64,000 bases of DNA from UBA4465 sp002292365 (GTDB lineage: Bacteria; Bacteroidota; Bacteroidia; Cytophagales; Cyclobacteriaceae): assembly GCA_943788615.1 (NCBI GenBank), contig CALSQY010000002.1, forward strand, positions 434,001 to 498,000. The letters are read 5' to 3'. The notes beneath the pieces were generated by a model. It saw only the letters and a list, made by a program, of their open reading frames with translations, had not been told where the DNA came from and searched no databases. Below are positions 8,141-18,011 of the stretch, one piece after another. A program made the translations under genes and the position numbers. The stretch's first letter is position 1. Each line of letters begins with the position of its first letter.

Positions 8141-9966
8141 ATGGAGAGTTTTGTTGTATCGGCAAGGAAATACAGGCCCTTAGGGTTTGAAGAGGTAGTA
8201 GGTCAAGTTCATATTACCACTACTTTAAAGAATGCAATTGAGCAAAATCAATTGGCACAAGCGCTATTGTTTTGTGGTCCTCGAGGGGTTGGAAAAACTA
8301 CATGTGCCCGAATTTTATCCCGAATGATCAATGGGTTTGAGGCTCAAAATGGGGATGCAAATACGGCCAATTTAAATATTTATGAATTAGATGCGGCATC
8401 TAATAATTCAGTGGAAGATATTCGCAATTTAATTGATCAGGTGCGCTACCCCCCTCAGGAAGGTAAATACAAAGTTTATATTATTGATGAGGTGCACATG
8501 TTGTCTAATCAGGCCTTCAATGCCTTTTTAAAAACACTCGAAGAACCGCCCTCATATGCTATCTTCATATTGGCTACCACAGAAAAGCACAAAGTTATTT
8601 CGACGATCTTGTCAAGATGTCAGATTTATGATTTTAACAACATTGAAATCGAAGAGATCGTTGGCCAATTAAAAAAAATAGCGAAGAAAGAAGGGATTAG
8701 TTATGATGATGATGCCTTGCATTTAATTGCACAGAAGTCAGATGGGGCTTTGCGAGATGCGTTGTCCATGTTTGATTTGATTGTCACCTTTTCTTTAGAC
8801 AAAAAAATCACTTATCAAAATACAATCACTCATCTACATATTCTTGATCATGATTATTATTTTAAGCTGTTAGATCTTTTTATCGAGCAAAATTTATCTG
8901 CAACATTGGTGCTGTTTGATGAAATATTAAAAAAAGGGTTTGATGCGCACAATTTTCTAATCGGTTTGGCCCAACATTTTAGGAATGTATTGGTATGTCA
9001 GAATCCAGCAACCTTAGTCTTGTTAGAAGTTTCGGAGAATGTCAAAAATAAGTTTAAAGATCAAGCTGAACGGTCATCCACTTCATTTTTGCTTTCGGGA
9101 TTAAATATGATTAACCTGTGTGATCAGGGTTATAAACAGAGTAAAAATCAAAGGCTTCACATAGAACTTTGCCTGATGAAGCTGTCCCAACTTGATCGAG
9201 CCTTCAAACTTTCAGCACCAGAGGAAGTAGTAAAAAAAAAAGTCTTGACTTAGATGATCGGTTAATGCCTCATCAAAAAATTGATTCGAAAGAGATAGCT
9301 GAGGAAAAAAGAGAAAAGCAGACAGACCAATCGATATCAAAAGAAGCTCCTGATACGTCATCTTTTAGTCAAAAAGAAACCTCTTCGATTTTAAATAAAA
9401 ATAAAACTGAGTCACCCGGAGAGCGTCAAGAGGTCAAGGAAGATGAAAATACTGATCCAGTGAAGACAGTGGAATCGGCTGCGCCTTTTTTAGAACCAAA
9501 GTCTGACAGCCTATCCCCAACACAGAAAGAAACCCCTTCGATTTTTAAGAAAAAGAAAGATCACCCACCCAAAAAGAACAAGGAAAAAATACTAAAAAAT
9601 GAAGAATTTACAGAAGTAGAACTTCAAGAGGCCTGGAAGGGTTTTATCGAATTACGAAAAAATAAAGTGGTAAGTGAGATGGAGCGGCTCATTTTTACAC
9701 GCCAAATAATTAAAAAAGGCATGAATGCTCTTATCGTGTTGAATAGCTCTTTAGAGTTTGCAATATTGGATCGAATTGAAGTTGAGTTGGTTAATTTTCT
9801 AAGGGAAACTTTATCTAATGATCAGATGATTATTCATAAGGAGGTCAAAGATGATCCTAAAAAAGACAAACTTTATACCAGCAAGGATAAATACGATTTT
9901 ATGGTAAAAGAGCAGCCCTTGCTTCAAAAACTAAAGGATAAGTTGGGACTAGATTTTGAGTATTAG
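8141..9966 (+). CDS. dnaX: DNA polymerase III subunits gamma/tau, with -1 frame change
   Basis: Clamp-loader ATPase that loads the sliding clamp in replication. The first frame (8141-9253, 370 aa) holds the whole AAA+ core: Walker A GPRGVGKTT (46-54), Walker B DEVH (116-119), the SRC arginine-finger motif and domain III. The family's four zinc-binding Cys after Walker A are absent, as I recall for other Bacteroidota. This frame ends just after A10 at 9232-9241. Reading continues one base back, through a charged Pro/Lys/Glu linker, into a C-terminal domain ending DKLGLDFEY at 9966. Unshifted translation gives a gamma-like protein; a -1 slip gives a tau-like protein of about 608 aa. Programmed slippage is known for dnaX in Escherichia coli and Thermus; here it is inferred. 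One missing A in the assembly would look identical. Confidence 0.9.
9232..9241 (+). promoter_or_regulatory. A10 slip site in dnaX
   Basis: Ten consecutive A follow GTAGT and precede GTCTTGACTTAG. Zero-frame codons read GTA AAA AAA AAA GTC TTG ACT TAG (stop 9251-9253). A -1 slip reads on as AGT CTT GAC TTA GAT and stays open to 9966. A purine-rich GAGGAAG lies at 9221-9227, roughly where an internal Shine-Dalgarno stimulates the E. coli dnaX frameshift. Only a weak 5-bp stem (GATGA/TCATC) follows, which fits transcriptional slippage at least as well as ribosomal frameshifting. Confidence 0.65.
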
Positions 9967-11693
9967 TTGGGGTAAACTTTGAGCTTGTCTCCGATCATTA
10001 CTACATCATTGGTGCGCCTGTTGAGTTGCATTAAGTCCTTGACAGTCATATTATGTTTAACCGCAATACTATAAAAAGATTCTCCTGCTTGCACTGTATA
10101 AATATTGAATTTGCTCGCTTTAGGTGGTCCTTTTCGAGTCGAGAAAATATATAATTCTTGGCCGATGTTCAAGGCATCATTTTCATTGATTTCATTAAAG
10201 GTTCGTAGGTCTTTTACTGACACATCATATTTTTGAGCAATAGACCAGAGCGATTCTCCTTCCACGACAGCATGAATATTTTTGACTGGAGATATTTTTT
10301 TTTTCAATGTTGTAGAGGTTTGAATGATTTTATCTGACTTTTCTCGTAGCTCCTCAATGTCGATCGTTGCAGCATTCATTTCTTTTTTTTGCTCTTTCTT
10401 ATGGTATTGAATGGGTGTATTTTTAGGTCTTTTCGCATTGAGCCATAAAACCCTATCAATTTCTATTTTTTCATTTGAAGTTAAACGATTCATTGTCATT
10501 AATTTATTGAGTCGTAGAGCATAGTTCTGAGAAATGGACCAAAGAGTTTCTGATTTTTCTACGACATGAAAACCAATTTTGGATTTCGATTTTTTTGACT
10601 CGAGATAGTATATAGTATTCGCTTTTATTGGATCTTGAGGCTTGAGATCATTGTATTTGATAAGCAGTTTGATTGAAATCCCTGCTTCTGCAGCAAGGGA
10701 ATTAAGGTTATTAGAATGACCTGATAAAATAACCTTTAAACCATTAAATTTCAGGCTCTTTGAATTTACATCTAAGAGGCCTGGCACCATTTCAAAAGGA
10801 TATATTTTTTCTTCAATCTTGGTCCTTTCTACAGCTGGTTTAGGTTCAATCTCTGCTGCGACTTCGGACAACATTCTGTTTTTTACTTTTTGCTGATAAG
10901 GAATCAATACGACATAGGTTTTGTCTTCAGGAATTTCTCCAGTACGGATCCATTTATTGTATGTTTTGATCAAATCCACATCAAGTTCAAATTCCTGAGC
11001 TATCCAACTTAGATTTTTATTCGCCCCTTTTTTGAATTCAATTAGAGATAAGTTTTGAGAATGCTGGTCATTGATCCGATCTTGAAAGGCGATTTTATGA
11101 GCGATGAACTTCTTCACATACCAATGGGTAGAAGAATTAATTTCTAATTTTCTAGCGCCATAATTTGATTTATTCATGTATTTGCGAGCACCTCCCATCC
11201 CTGCTTGATAGGCAGACATGGCATAAATCCAATTATCTACTAAGAAATTGTGTCTTTTCAGATACCTTGCAGCTCCACGAGATGAAGCGACGATATTTTT
11301 TCTTTCGTCTATCTGTTTATCTACCCGTAAATCTACTTCACGCGCTGTGAAATCTTTGAATTGCCAAAAACCAACGGCATCAGCAGAAGATACCGCATCC
11401 GAGACTAAGCCACTTTCCTGAATAGCAAGGTATTTAAAATCTTCAGGAACCCCTTCTTCCTTGAAAACGCGTTCTATAATAGGAAAATAAAGCAGCATGC
11501 GGTCCACCTTCATTTGATAATACTTAGGACTGCTAGTAAGGGAATTGACTTGCTTTTGAATCTCAGCCATGACATTTCTAGACAAAACAAGTTTCATGTT
11601 ACCAAATTCAACTTCTTTGGTAACCACAGGGGTACCATTGGCCAACAGGGTGATTACAATCAGAAGGCATATTATGAAGAAATTAATTTTCAT
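9963..11693 (-). CDS. LysM-containing lytic transglycosylase, MltD-like
   Basis: 576-aa exported peptidoglycan enzyme. A signal peptide (residues 1 to about 20) leads into a Slt/MltD-type transglycosylase domain: the catalytic Glu lies in AIQESGL, followed by SADAVGFWQF and later YAMSAYQAG. Three clear LysM repeats occupy the C-terminal third (starting near HVVEKSETLWSIS, HAVVEGESLWSIA and YTVQAGESFYSIA), and two more degenerate LysM-like units lie between. It would cleave glycan strands in the periplasm. It converges on dnaX so closely that the two stop codons share bases (TTAG at 9963-9966). It starts 4 bases inside the end of the upstream O-methyltransferase gene. Confidence 0.93.
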   Translation of the reverse strand: MKINFFIICLLIVITLLANGTPVVTKEVEFGNMKLVLSRNVMAEIQKQVNSLTSSPKYYQMKVDRMLLYFPIIERVFKEEGVPEDFKYLAIQESGLVSDAVSSADAVGFWQFKDFTAREVDLRVDKQIDERKNIVASSRGAARYLKRHNFLVDNWIYAMSAYQAGMGGARKYMNKSNYGARKLEINSSTHWYVKKFIAHKIAFQDRINDQHSQNLSLIEFKKGANKNLSWIAQEFELDVDLIKTYNKWIRTGEIPEDKTYVVLIPYQQKVKNRMLSEVAAEIEPKPAVERTKIEEKIYPFEMVPGLLDVNSKSLKFNGLKVILSGHSNNLNSLAAEAGISIKLLIKYNDLKPQDPIKANTIYYLESKKSKSKIGFHVVEKSETLWSISQNYALRLNKLMTMNRLTSNEKIEIDRVLWLNAKRPKNTPIQYHKKEQKKEMNAATIDIEELREKSDKIIQTSTTLKKKISPVKNIHAVVEGESLWSIAQKYDVSVKDLRTFNEINENDALNIGQELYIFSTRKGPPKASKFNIYTVQAGESFYSIAVKHNMTVKDLMQLNRRTNDVVMIGDKLKVYPN

Positions 11694-12328
11694 TTTTTTC
11701 TCAGGATCATTAAACCATCACGAATGGGAAGCAATAGATTGTCAACCCTAGCATCTTGATGAACAAAATTGTTAAATAATTTCAATGACTTTGTTTTTTT
11801 ATCTATTTCATTTTCATCAATAACTTTTCCGTCCCACAATACATTATCGACAATAATAAAACCTCTGGGCTTTAATTTAGGGAGCACCATTTCATAATAG
11901 GTCAAATAATTCTCTTTATCGGCATCAATGAATACGAGATCCCAGTAGGCTTCAAGTTTGGGAATAATTTTAAGTGCATCACCAGTTTTAGTGATAATTT
12001 GATGGTTGAACTGTGATTTCGAAAAGTGAGCTTTTGTTTTCGAAGCGATTTCTTCATTGATATCAATAGTAGTGATGGTGCCATCTAAGGCCAATCCTTC
12101 AGCCAAGCAGAGGGTCGCATAGCCTGTGAAGGTTCCAATTTCAAGAATTTGTTGAGGTCGCAGCATATGGCTTATAAAGGAGAGGAGTCTTCCTTGAAAA
12201 TGGCCACTGAGCATCCTTGGATTTAAAACGTGAAGATGGGTATCTCTGGTAATTTCTTTTAACAAGGGGTCTTCAGTTGAACTATTGGCCTCTACATATT
12301 GCTTGATTTTTATCGGAAGGAAATCCAT
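11690..12328 (-). CDS. O-methyltransferase, class I SAM-dependent
   Basis: 212-aa methyltransferase of the caffeoyl-CoA/catechol O-methyltransferase-like group. The SAM-binding motif EIGTFTGYATLCLAEGL and the DxxxE-type motif FIDADKENYLTYYE are clear, followed by a VDNVLWDGKV metal-site region. Such proteins methylate hydroxyls of small aromatic or other metabolites; the substrate here is unknown. It overlaps the downstream LysM transglycosylase by 4 bases and follows the M16 peptidase by 21 bases, so the three minus-strand genes are probably one transcript. Confidence 0.92.
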   Translation of the reverse strand: MDFLPIKIKQYVEANSSTEDPLLKEITRDTHLHVLNPRMLSGHFQGRLLSFISHMLRPQQILEIGTFTGYATLCLAEGLALDGTITTIDINEEIASKTKAHFSKSQFNHQIITKTGDALKIIPKLEAYWDLVFIDADKENYLTYYEMVLPKLKPRGFIIVDNVLWDGKVIDENEIDKKTKSLKLFNNFVHQDARVDNLLLPIRDGLMILRKK

Positions 12329-12349
12329 AATTTAAATCTAATAGATTAA

Positions 12350-13582
12350 TTAATGAGGCATAAAAGTCAATGAACTCATTTGGTCAACCTGTAATGCCTC
12401 CTCGGCGATTTCTCTAAGTTCGAGGGCAGTGATGAGGTTAATTTTTTTAAAAACTTCATCCAGAGATGGGATTTTATTTAGGTCCAAAAGGCTTTTTGCC
12501 ATCATCAACATCATGGCATTATTATTTTCTTCAGACATAGCCATCTGCCCTTTAAGTTGCCCTTTGGCAGCACGAAGTTGCCCTTCACTAAGTGTTTGAT
12601 TTCTAAGTTTCTTTATTTCTTTTAGAACCAGCGCTTTACTCCGTTTGAAATTGGCGGGGACCGTCGCAAAACCAATACTGAAAAGTCCAATATCCGTGTA
12701 AGATAAGAATTGGGCCTCCACTCCGTAAACAAATCCGTGTTTTTCTCGAAGGCTCAAGTTTAATCTTGAGTTCATAGCGGGCCCACCTAGAATATTCGTT
12801 AATAAATAAAAAGGAATGCGTTTGGGATCATGTAGGCTGTAAGTAGGCAATCCCATAAGGTGGTGTACTTGTGAGATTTCTCTATTTTTTGACTGATGAT
12901 GGGCTTGATAATCATTAAAAACAGGCCTTTTTTGGATACCCAATTGCGCTTCTAGAGGAGCCAAATGCTTATTTATTAATCGATCTATTTTTTTTGAAGA
13001 AATATTACCTAGACTTGAAAATACGATTTTCTCGAAATTAACATGGGCTTTAATAAATTGGATAAAATCAGCTTTTGAGATGGATTTGACCGATTGCTCC
13101 GTTCCTAAAATATTACCTCCCAAAGGGTGCTCATGGAAGATGATTTCATCAAATTCATCCATAATGGCATCTTCAGGAGTGTCTTGATACATGGACATTT
13201 CTTCAAGAATCACTTGGCGTTCCTTTTCAATCTGTTTCTCAGGAAAAGCTGAATTAAATACAATATCAATCAGGAGCTCAACGGCTTTTTCTATGTGAAT
13301 ATCTAAAATAGAGGTATAAAAGCAAATTTTCTCTTTTGTGGTGTATGCATTGAGTTCTCCTCCAAGTGATTCCAATCTATTGATAATATGGAATGATTTT
13401 CTTTTATGAGTTCCTTTGAAGGCCATGTGTTCCCAGAAATGGGCAATGCCTTTCTGGGTACTGTCTTCATCTCTACTACCAATATCCAGCATGATGCCGA
13501 CATGGGCAATTTTGGTGTGATTGATTTCTTTATGAATGGTTCTTACCCCGTTGGATAATTCGCTGTAATGATATTCCTGCAT
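12350..13582 (-). CDS. M16 family zinc peptidase (single unit)
   Basis: 410-aa pitrilysin-family metallopeptidase. The inverted zinc motif HFWEH is at residues 48-52, followed by a FKGT segment and the usual downstream Glu region. A C-terminal M16 inactive-type domain follows, ending in a TALELREIAEEAL stretch. No signal peptide is visible, so it resembles the cytoplasmic or mitochondrial-processing-peptidase-like members common in many bacteria. It heads a minus-strand run with the O-methyltransferase and LysM genes. The window also contains a second, exported, double-length M16 protein at 42123-44966. Confidence 0.93.
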   Translation of the reverse strand: MQEYHYSELSNGVRTIHKEINHTKIAHVGIMLDIGSRDEDSTQKGIAHFWEHMAFKGTHKRKSFHIINRLESLGGELNAYTTKEKICFYTSILDIHIEKAVELLIDIVFNSAFPEKQIEKERQVILEEMSMYQDTPEDAIMDEFDEIIFHEHPLGGNILGTEQSVKSISKADFIQFIKAHVNFEKIVFSSLGNISSKKIDRLINKHLAPLEAQLGIQKRPVFNDYQAHHQSKNREISQVHHLMGLPTYSLHDPKRIPFYLLTNILGGPAMNSRLNLSLREKHGFVYGVEAQFLSYTDIGLFSIGFATVPANFKRSKALVLKEIKKLRNQTLSEGQLRAAKGQLKGQMAMSEENNNAMMLMMAKSLLDLNKIPSLDEVFKKINLITALELREIAEEALQVDQMSSLTFMPH

Positions 13583-13685
13583 CTGTCGATTAAGCTTAAG
13601 TATTGTAACTAAAATATTTTATTCTCTTTTTTAGTTCCTTGGAATAATTGTTTTTGGATCACTGGATTGATTAATTTAGCTGATT

Positions 13686-14672
13686 ATGAGACCAAATCGC
13701 ATACTCATTATTCAAACTGCTTTCATTGGAGACGTGGTTCTTGCCATGCCTTTGATTGCGCAAATGCACTTGTTTTCCTCAAAAGTAGCTATAGATTTTT
13801 TGGTTAGGAAAGGAAATGAAAGCTTACTTGCCGAAGATGCAAGAATACAAAACATTTTGACTTGGGACAAAAAGGAGAAAATTAAGAATTTAATTAAACT
13901 GATAAGAGAAGTTAGAAAAGTAAACTATGATGTAATCATTAATGTTCAAAGGTTTTATTCTATGGGTTTACTGACCCTATTGGCCCATGCTAAAGTCAAA
14001 ATAGGATTCGATAAAAATCCCTTTTCTTGGAGTTTTGATCATGCCATTGCCCATTCATTGACGGACCAAGTTCATGAGGTGGATAGAAATTTGGAATTAT
14101 TGAAGCCCTTAGGTATCCTAGCTAAGTTGAAGCCAAAATTACAGGTGAGTAAAGCTACGTTTGCCTCTATTGAAAAGTATAAAAAAATACCCTATATTAC
14201 GGTTGCACCAGCTTCCATATGGAAAACTAAGCAGTTTCCAGCACATAAGTGGATTGCTTTTATTAAAGCTATTGAATTCCAGTTGGCCATTTATATCATT
14301 GGTGGTCCTGATGATAAGAAACTAGGAAATGAGATCCAAAAACAAACCCATTCGGGCGTAGTAAATCTATGCGGGACCTTAAATTTATTACAATCGGCTG
14401 CCCTGATGGAAGGTGCTTTGATGAATTATATGAATGACTCAGCACCCATGCATTTGGCATCCGCCATGAATGCTCCGACCACGGCGATATTTTGTTCAAC
14501 CATTCCAGCGTTTGGTTTCGGTCCATTGGCCGATGATCGCACGGTCATAGAGAGTGATCAAAAATTAACTTGCCGGCCCTGTGGGATCCATGGATCCAAG
14601 GACTGTCCTGAAAAACATTTTGATTGTGCCGAGAAAATCCCAGTAAAATCACTTATAGCACGTCTTCCTTAG
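13686..14672 (+). CDS. glycosyltransferase family 9 (heptosyltransferase-like)
   Basis: 328-aa ADP-heptose:LPS heptosyltransferase-like enzyme. The start RILIIQTAFIGDVVLAMPL matches the family's N-terminal GD.V motif. The C-terminal half has APASIWKTKQFP, then a GGPDD loop and the nucleotide-sugar-binding region NDSAPMHLASAMNAPTTAIF. A cysteine-rich tail (CRPCGIHGSKDCPEKHFDC) is typical. It probably adds a sugar to lipopolysaccharide core or another outer-membrane glycolipid at the cytoplasmic face. It starts 103 bases from the divergent M16 gene and is followed by aminopeptidase P after 46 bases. Confidence 0.93.
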   Translation: MRPNRILIIQTAFIGDVVLAMPLIAQMHLFSSKVAIDFLVRKGNESLLAEDARIQNILTWDKKEKIKNLIKLIREVRKVNYDVIINVQRFYSMGLLTLLAHAKVKIGFDKNPFSWSFDHAIAHSLTDQVHEVDRNLELLKPLGILAKLKPKLQVSKATFASIEKYKKIPYITVAPASIWKTKQFPAHKWIAFIKAIEFQLAIYIIGGPDDKKLGNEIQKQTHSGVVNLCGTLNLLQSAALMEGALMNYMNDSAPMHLASAMNAPTTAIFCSTIPAFGFGPLADDRTVIESDQKLTCRPCGIHGSKDCPEKHFDCAEKIPVKSLIARLP

Positions 14673-14718
14673 TGTTTTGATTAATGTCAAATAAATTTTA
14701 AACTTAGATTCAAGTATC

Positions 14719-16008
14719 ATGAGATATCACAAAATAGATGCCCACCTTTTTGTTGAAAATAGACAGCGATTAAGTGAGCGTCTACCCCCTCATTCAGTAG
14801 TGATTCTTTTGTCTAACGATCGAATGCCGACGAATGCTGATGGTACCCTACCGTTTAAGCAAAACAGTAATTTATTTTATTTGACGGGTATTGATCAAGA
14901 AGATTCAATCTTGGTACTCGCCCCTGATCACTCCAATGATAAGTTGAGAGCACAACTCTTTCTGACAGAGACCAATTCACATATTGCAGTATGGGAGGGT
15001 CACAAATTATCAAAAGAAGAAGGGACTGCCTTGTCGGGTATCCAAGAGATTCATTGGACTTCTAATTTTGAAGGTTCGTTAAAAGAAATTTTTACTGAAT
15101 GCGATCAAGTATATTTATATCAGAATGAGCATTTGAGAGCCGAAACTAAAGTTCAGACGGCCAATGAGCGCTTTACTAAAAAAGTGAAGAAAGATTATCC
15201 TTTGCATCAATTCAACCGTTTGGCACCCTTGTTGTATGACCTAAGAATGATTAAATCTGATGTTGAAATCGATCTAATCAAAGAGGCTTGTCGTATCACA
15301 GAATTGGGATTCCGGGCCATTTTGCCCGTTGTAAAGCCGGATGTTTGGGAATTTGAAGTGGAGGCAGAATATTTGCGTCATTTTTTAGGGAATCGAGCTT
15401 CGGGATTTGCTTATGAGCCCATCATCGCAGGGGGCGCCAATGCCTGTATTTTACATTATACGATGAATGATCAAAAATTAAGCACCGGGGACTTATTACT
15501 TATGGATGTAGGAGCAACTTATGGAAATTATAATGCAGATATGACACGAACTATCCCGGTTAATGGTCAATTTTCAGCAAGGCAGAAACAGATATACAAT
15601 GCTGTACTTCGGGTTAAAAATGGAGCAACGGATCTACTGAGGCCAGGATGTTTGATTTCTGAATATCATCTGAAAGTAGGGGCGATGATGACGGAAGAAC
15701 TTTTGACTTTAGGTTTATTGACTTCAAAAGAGGTAAAAAACCAAGATCCAAAATGGCCTGCCTATAAAAAATACTTTATGCATGGGACCTCACATCATTT
15801 AGGTTTAGATGTTCATGATGTGGCCATTGAAAATAAAAAAGTAGCAGCGGGGATGGTCTTCACGGTAGAACCAGGTATTTATCTGCCAGAAGAAGGATTT
15901 GGCGTCCGGTTGGAAGACGACATTTTTATAGCAGAAAATGGAAATATCAACTTAATGGAAGATATTCCTATCGAAATAGATGAGATAGAAAATTTAATGA
16001 ACCACTAA
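14719..16008 (+). CDS. aminopeptidase P family protein (M24)
   Basis: 429-aa Xaa-Pro aminopeptidase, which removes N-terminal residues preceding proline. An AMP_N domain (about 1-150) precedes the pita-bread catalytic domain. The five metal ligands are visible as Asp263 (MDVGA), Asp274 (NADMTR), His359 (GTSHHLGLDVHD), Glu384 (VEPGIY) and Glu399 (RLED). Length is as expected for the PepP group. No signal peptide, so it is probably cytoplasmic. Confidence 0.95.
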   Translation: MRYHKIDAHLFVENRQRLSERLPPHSVVILLSNDRMPTNADGTLPFKQNSNLFYLTGIDQEDSILVLAPDHSNDKLRAQLFLTETNSHIAVWEGHKLSKEEGTALSGIQEIHWTSNFEGSLKEIFTECDQVYLYQNEHLRAETKVQTANERFTKKVKKDYPLHQFNRLAPLLYDLRMIKSDVEIDLIKEACRITELGFRAILPVVKPDVWEFEVEAEYLRHFLGNRASGFAYEPIIAGGANACILHYTMNDQKLSTGDLLLMDVGATYGNYNADMTRTIPVNGQFSARQKQIYNAVLRVKNGATDLLRPGCLISEYHLKVGAMMTEELLTLGLLTSKEVKNQDPKWPAYKKYFMHGTSHHLGLDVHDVAIENKKVAAGMVFTVEPGIYLPEEGFGVRLEDDIFIAENGNINLMEDIPIEIDEIENLMNH

Positions 16009-16023
16009 TTCTTTTAAAATACC

Positions 16024-16031
16024 TATTTTTG
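16024..16031 (+). promoter_or_regulatory. Bacteroidota -7 box before DUF4290 gene
   Basis: TATTTTTG matches the Bacteroidota sigma-A -7 consensus TAnnTTTG and ends 8 bases before the ATG at 16040. A start site a few bases downstream would give an almost leaderless transcript. No good -33 TTTG is seen at the usual spacing. Confidence 0.5.
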
Positions 16032-16039
16032 CAAGTAAT

Positions 16040-16699
16040 ATGGAAGCAATAGAATATAATACAGAACGTAAACATTTAATCTTACGAGAATATGGTAGGA
16101 ATGTACAGCGAATGGTCGCTTATCTAGCCACTATTGAGGATCAAGAAAAGCGCAATAGTTATGCGGCCACATTGGTTGAGTTGATGAAAAGCATCAATCC
16201 CAATGTGAAAGACGTACCTGAATATGATCACAAGGTATGGGATGATTTATTCATTATCTCTGGCTTCAAGTTAGATGTGAAAGGGCCTTACCCACCACCG
16301 GCTCCCGAGGTCTTGGTCAAAAAACCAGATAGAGTAGCTTATAAATATAATAAAATAAAGTTCAAGCATTATGGCCGTAGCTTGGAAATTCTCATCGAGA
16401 ACGCTACAAAGCTTACCGATGAGCAAGAGATTAAAGGGGCCGTGATGGCTATTGGACGTCTCATGAAATCATTTTATCAGACGTGGAATAAGGAGGAGAT
16501 CAGTGATCAACTCATTATGAAAACGATTGAAAGGCTATCTGATAATCATTTAAAAATGGATCTTGGAGAAGTCACAGAGTTCAAATTATTTGATTCTTCG
16601 AGAAAAGAAAATTTCAATCGAAACAGGCCTAGACCCTTTCATCAGAATAAAAATCAGAATAGAAGGCCGAATCCGAATCAGATTAAACGTAGACGCTAA
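16040..16699 (+). CDS. DUF4290 domain-containing protein
   Basis: 219-aa soluble protein of a Bacteroidota-specific family without known function (DUF4290). Conserved features visible are EYGRNVQRMV near the N-terminus, PEYDHKVWDDLFIISGF, and a central KYGRSLE-type stretch (here FKHYGRSLEILI). The last 30 residues are very rich in Asn, Arg and Pro, suggesting a disordered basic tail that could bind nucleic acid (inference). It lies directly upstream of murA with a 4-base gap, an arrangement I recall as conserved in the phylum. Confidence 0.9.
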   Translation: MEAIEYNTERKHLILREYGRNVQRMVAYLATIEDQEKRNSYAATLVELMKSINPNVKDVPEYDHKVWDDLFIISGFKLDVKGPYPPPAPEVLVKKPDRVAYKYNKIKFKHYGRSLEILIENATKLTDEQEIKGAVMAIGRLMKSFYQTWNKEEISDQLIMKTIERLSDNHLKMDLGEVTEFKLFDSSRKENFNRNRPRPFHQNKNQNRRPNPNQIKRRR

Positions 16700-16703
16700 A
16701 AAA

Positions 16704-18011
16704 ATGGCATCTTTTCTAGTAGAAGGCGGCACCCGTTTGTTAGGAGAGATCACTCCACAAGGGGCAAAAAATGAAGCGCTCCAAGTAATTTCCGCAGTAT
16801 TATTAACGGATGAGACGGTTCATATCCACAATATTCCTGAGATCAGGGATGTAAAAAGCCTCATCGAGTTATTGATTGACTTTGGCGTAGAAGTAGAAAA
16901 AACGAATATCAATGCTTATAAATTTACCGCGAGAAATGTTGATTTAAACTATTTAGAAACGGATCAATTTCTCAAGAAAGCATCCACTTTGAGGGGATCA
17001 ATCATGTTATTAGGACCCCTTTTAGGTAGGTTTGGAATTGGAAAAATGCCGAAACCTGGGGGAGATAAAATTGGTAGGCGGAGGGTAGATACTCATTTTG
17101 TAGGGTTCGAAAAGTTAGGAGCTACTTTTCATTATGACGGTGGCGCAGGATTTTATACCGTAGATGGGAAGCATCTCAAAGGGACCTACATTCATTTGGA
17201 TGAGGCTTCTGTAACCGGAACAGCGAATTTGGTCATGGTTGCAGTTATGGCAGTGGGAGAGACTGTGATTTACAATGCTGCTTGTGAGCCTTATTTACAG
17301 CAATTATGTAATATGCTGGTTAGAATGGGTGCGAACATTGAAGGAGTAGGCTCTAATTTACTTAAAATACAAGGAGTCAATGGGTTGAGGGGGACAGATC
17401 ATACATTACTTCCAGATATGATTGAAATAGGAAGTTTTATTGGCTTGGCGGCGATGACCCAATCTGAAATAACCATTAAAAATGCGAGAATAGATCAACT
17501 TGGATTGATTCCTGACACTTTCAGAAAGTTGGGTATTGAGTTAATTTTTAAAGGAGATGATATTTATATTCCCGCTCAAGATCATTATGAAATTGAGGCC
17601 TATATCGATGGATCTATTTTAACCATTTCCGATGCCATTTGGCCAGGATTCACACCAGATTTATTGAGTATTGCCTTGGTTACTGCCACGCAAGCCAAAG
17701 GGACGGTATTGATACATCAAAAGATGTTTGAAAGCAGATTATTTTTTGTAGATAAACTCATTGATATGGGTGCTCAAATCATTTTATGTGATCCACATAG
17801 GGCTACCGTAATTGGTCTTAACCGTAAGGTTGCTTTAAAATCTATTGCGATGACTTCTCCCGATATCAGAGCGGGAGTCTCATTACTCATCGCAGCATTA
17901 TCGGCCCAAGGGACCAGTGAAATTCATAATATAGAACAAATAGATAGAGGTTACCAATTTATAGATCAGCGGCTTAATCAACTTGGAGCCAAGATTATCA
18001 GGAAAGAATAA
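16704..18011 (+). CDS. murA: UDP-N-acetylglucosamine 1-carboxyvinyltransferase
   Basis: 435-aa MurA, which transfers enolpyruvate from PEP to UDP-GlcNAc in the first committed step of peptidoglycan synthesis in the cytoplasm. Lys22-Asn23 of the family (GAKNEAL) are in place. The catalytic-loop Cys (Cys115 in E. coli) is replaced by Asp121 in PKPGGDKIGRRRVD. Asp at this site is known in naturally fosfomycin-insensitive enzymes, so insensitivity is predicted. I start at the ATG at 16704; an upstream extension of the frame to 16563 would run through the DUF4290 gene and lacks family similarity. It follows DUF4290 after 4 bases. Confidence 0.97.
   Translation: MASFLVEGGTRLLGEITPQGAKNEALQVISAVLLTDETVHIHNIPEIRDVKSLIELLIDFGVEVEKTNINAYKFTARNVDLNYLETDQFLKKASTLRGSIMLLGPLLGRFGIGKMPKPGGDKIGRRRVDTHFVGFEKLGATFHYDGGAGFYTVDGKHLKGTYIHLDEASVTGTANLVMVAVMAVGETVIYNAACEPYLQQLCNMLVRMGANIEGVGSNLLKIQGVNGLRGTDHTLLPDMIEIGSFIGLAAMTQSEITIKNARIDQLGLIPDTFRKLGIELIFKGDDIYIPAQDHYEIEAYIDGSILTISDAIWPGFTPDLLSIALVTATQAKGTVLIHQKMFESRLFFVDKLIDMGAQIILCDPHRATVIGLNRKVALKSIAMTSPDIRAGVSLLIAALSAQGTSEIHNIEQIDRGYQFIDQRLNQLGAKIIRKE

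Noticed and set aside
16563..16703. Upstream extension of murA
   Set aside because: It overlaps the DUF4290 gene in another frame; family similarity begins at MASFLVEGG, and the ATG at 16704 fits.
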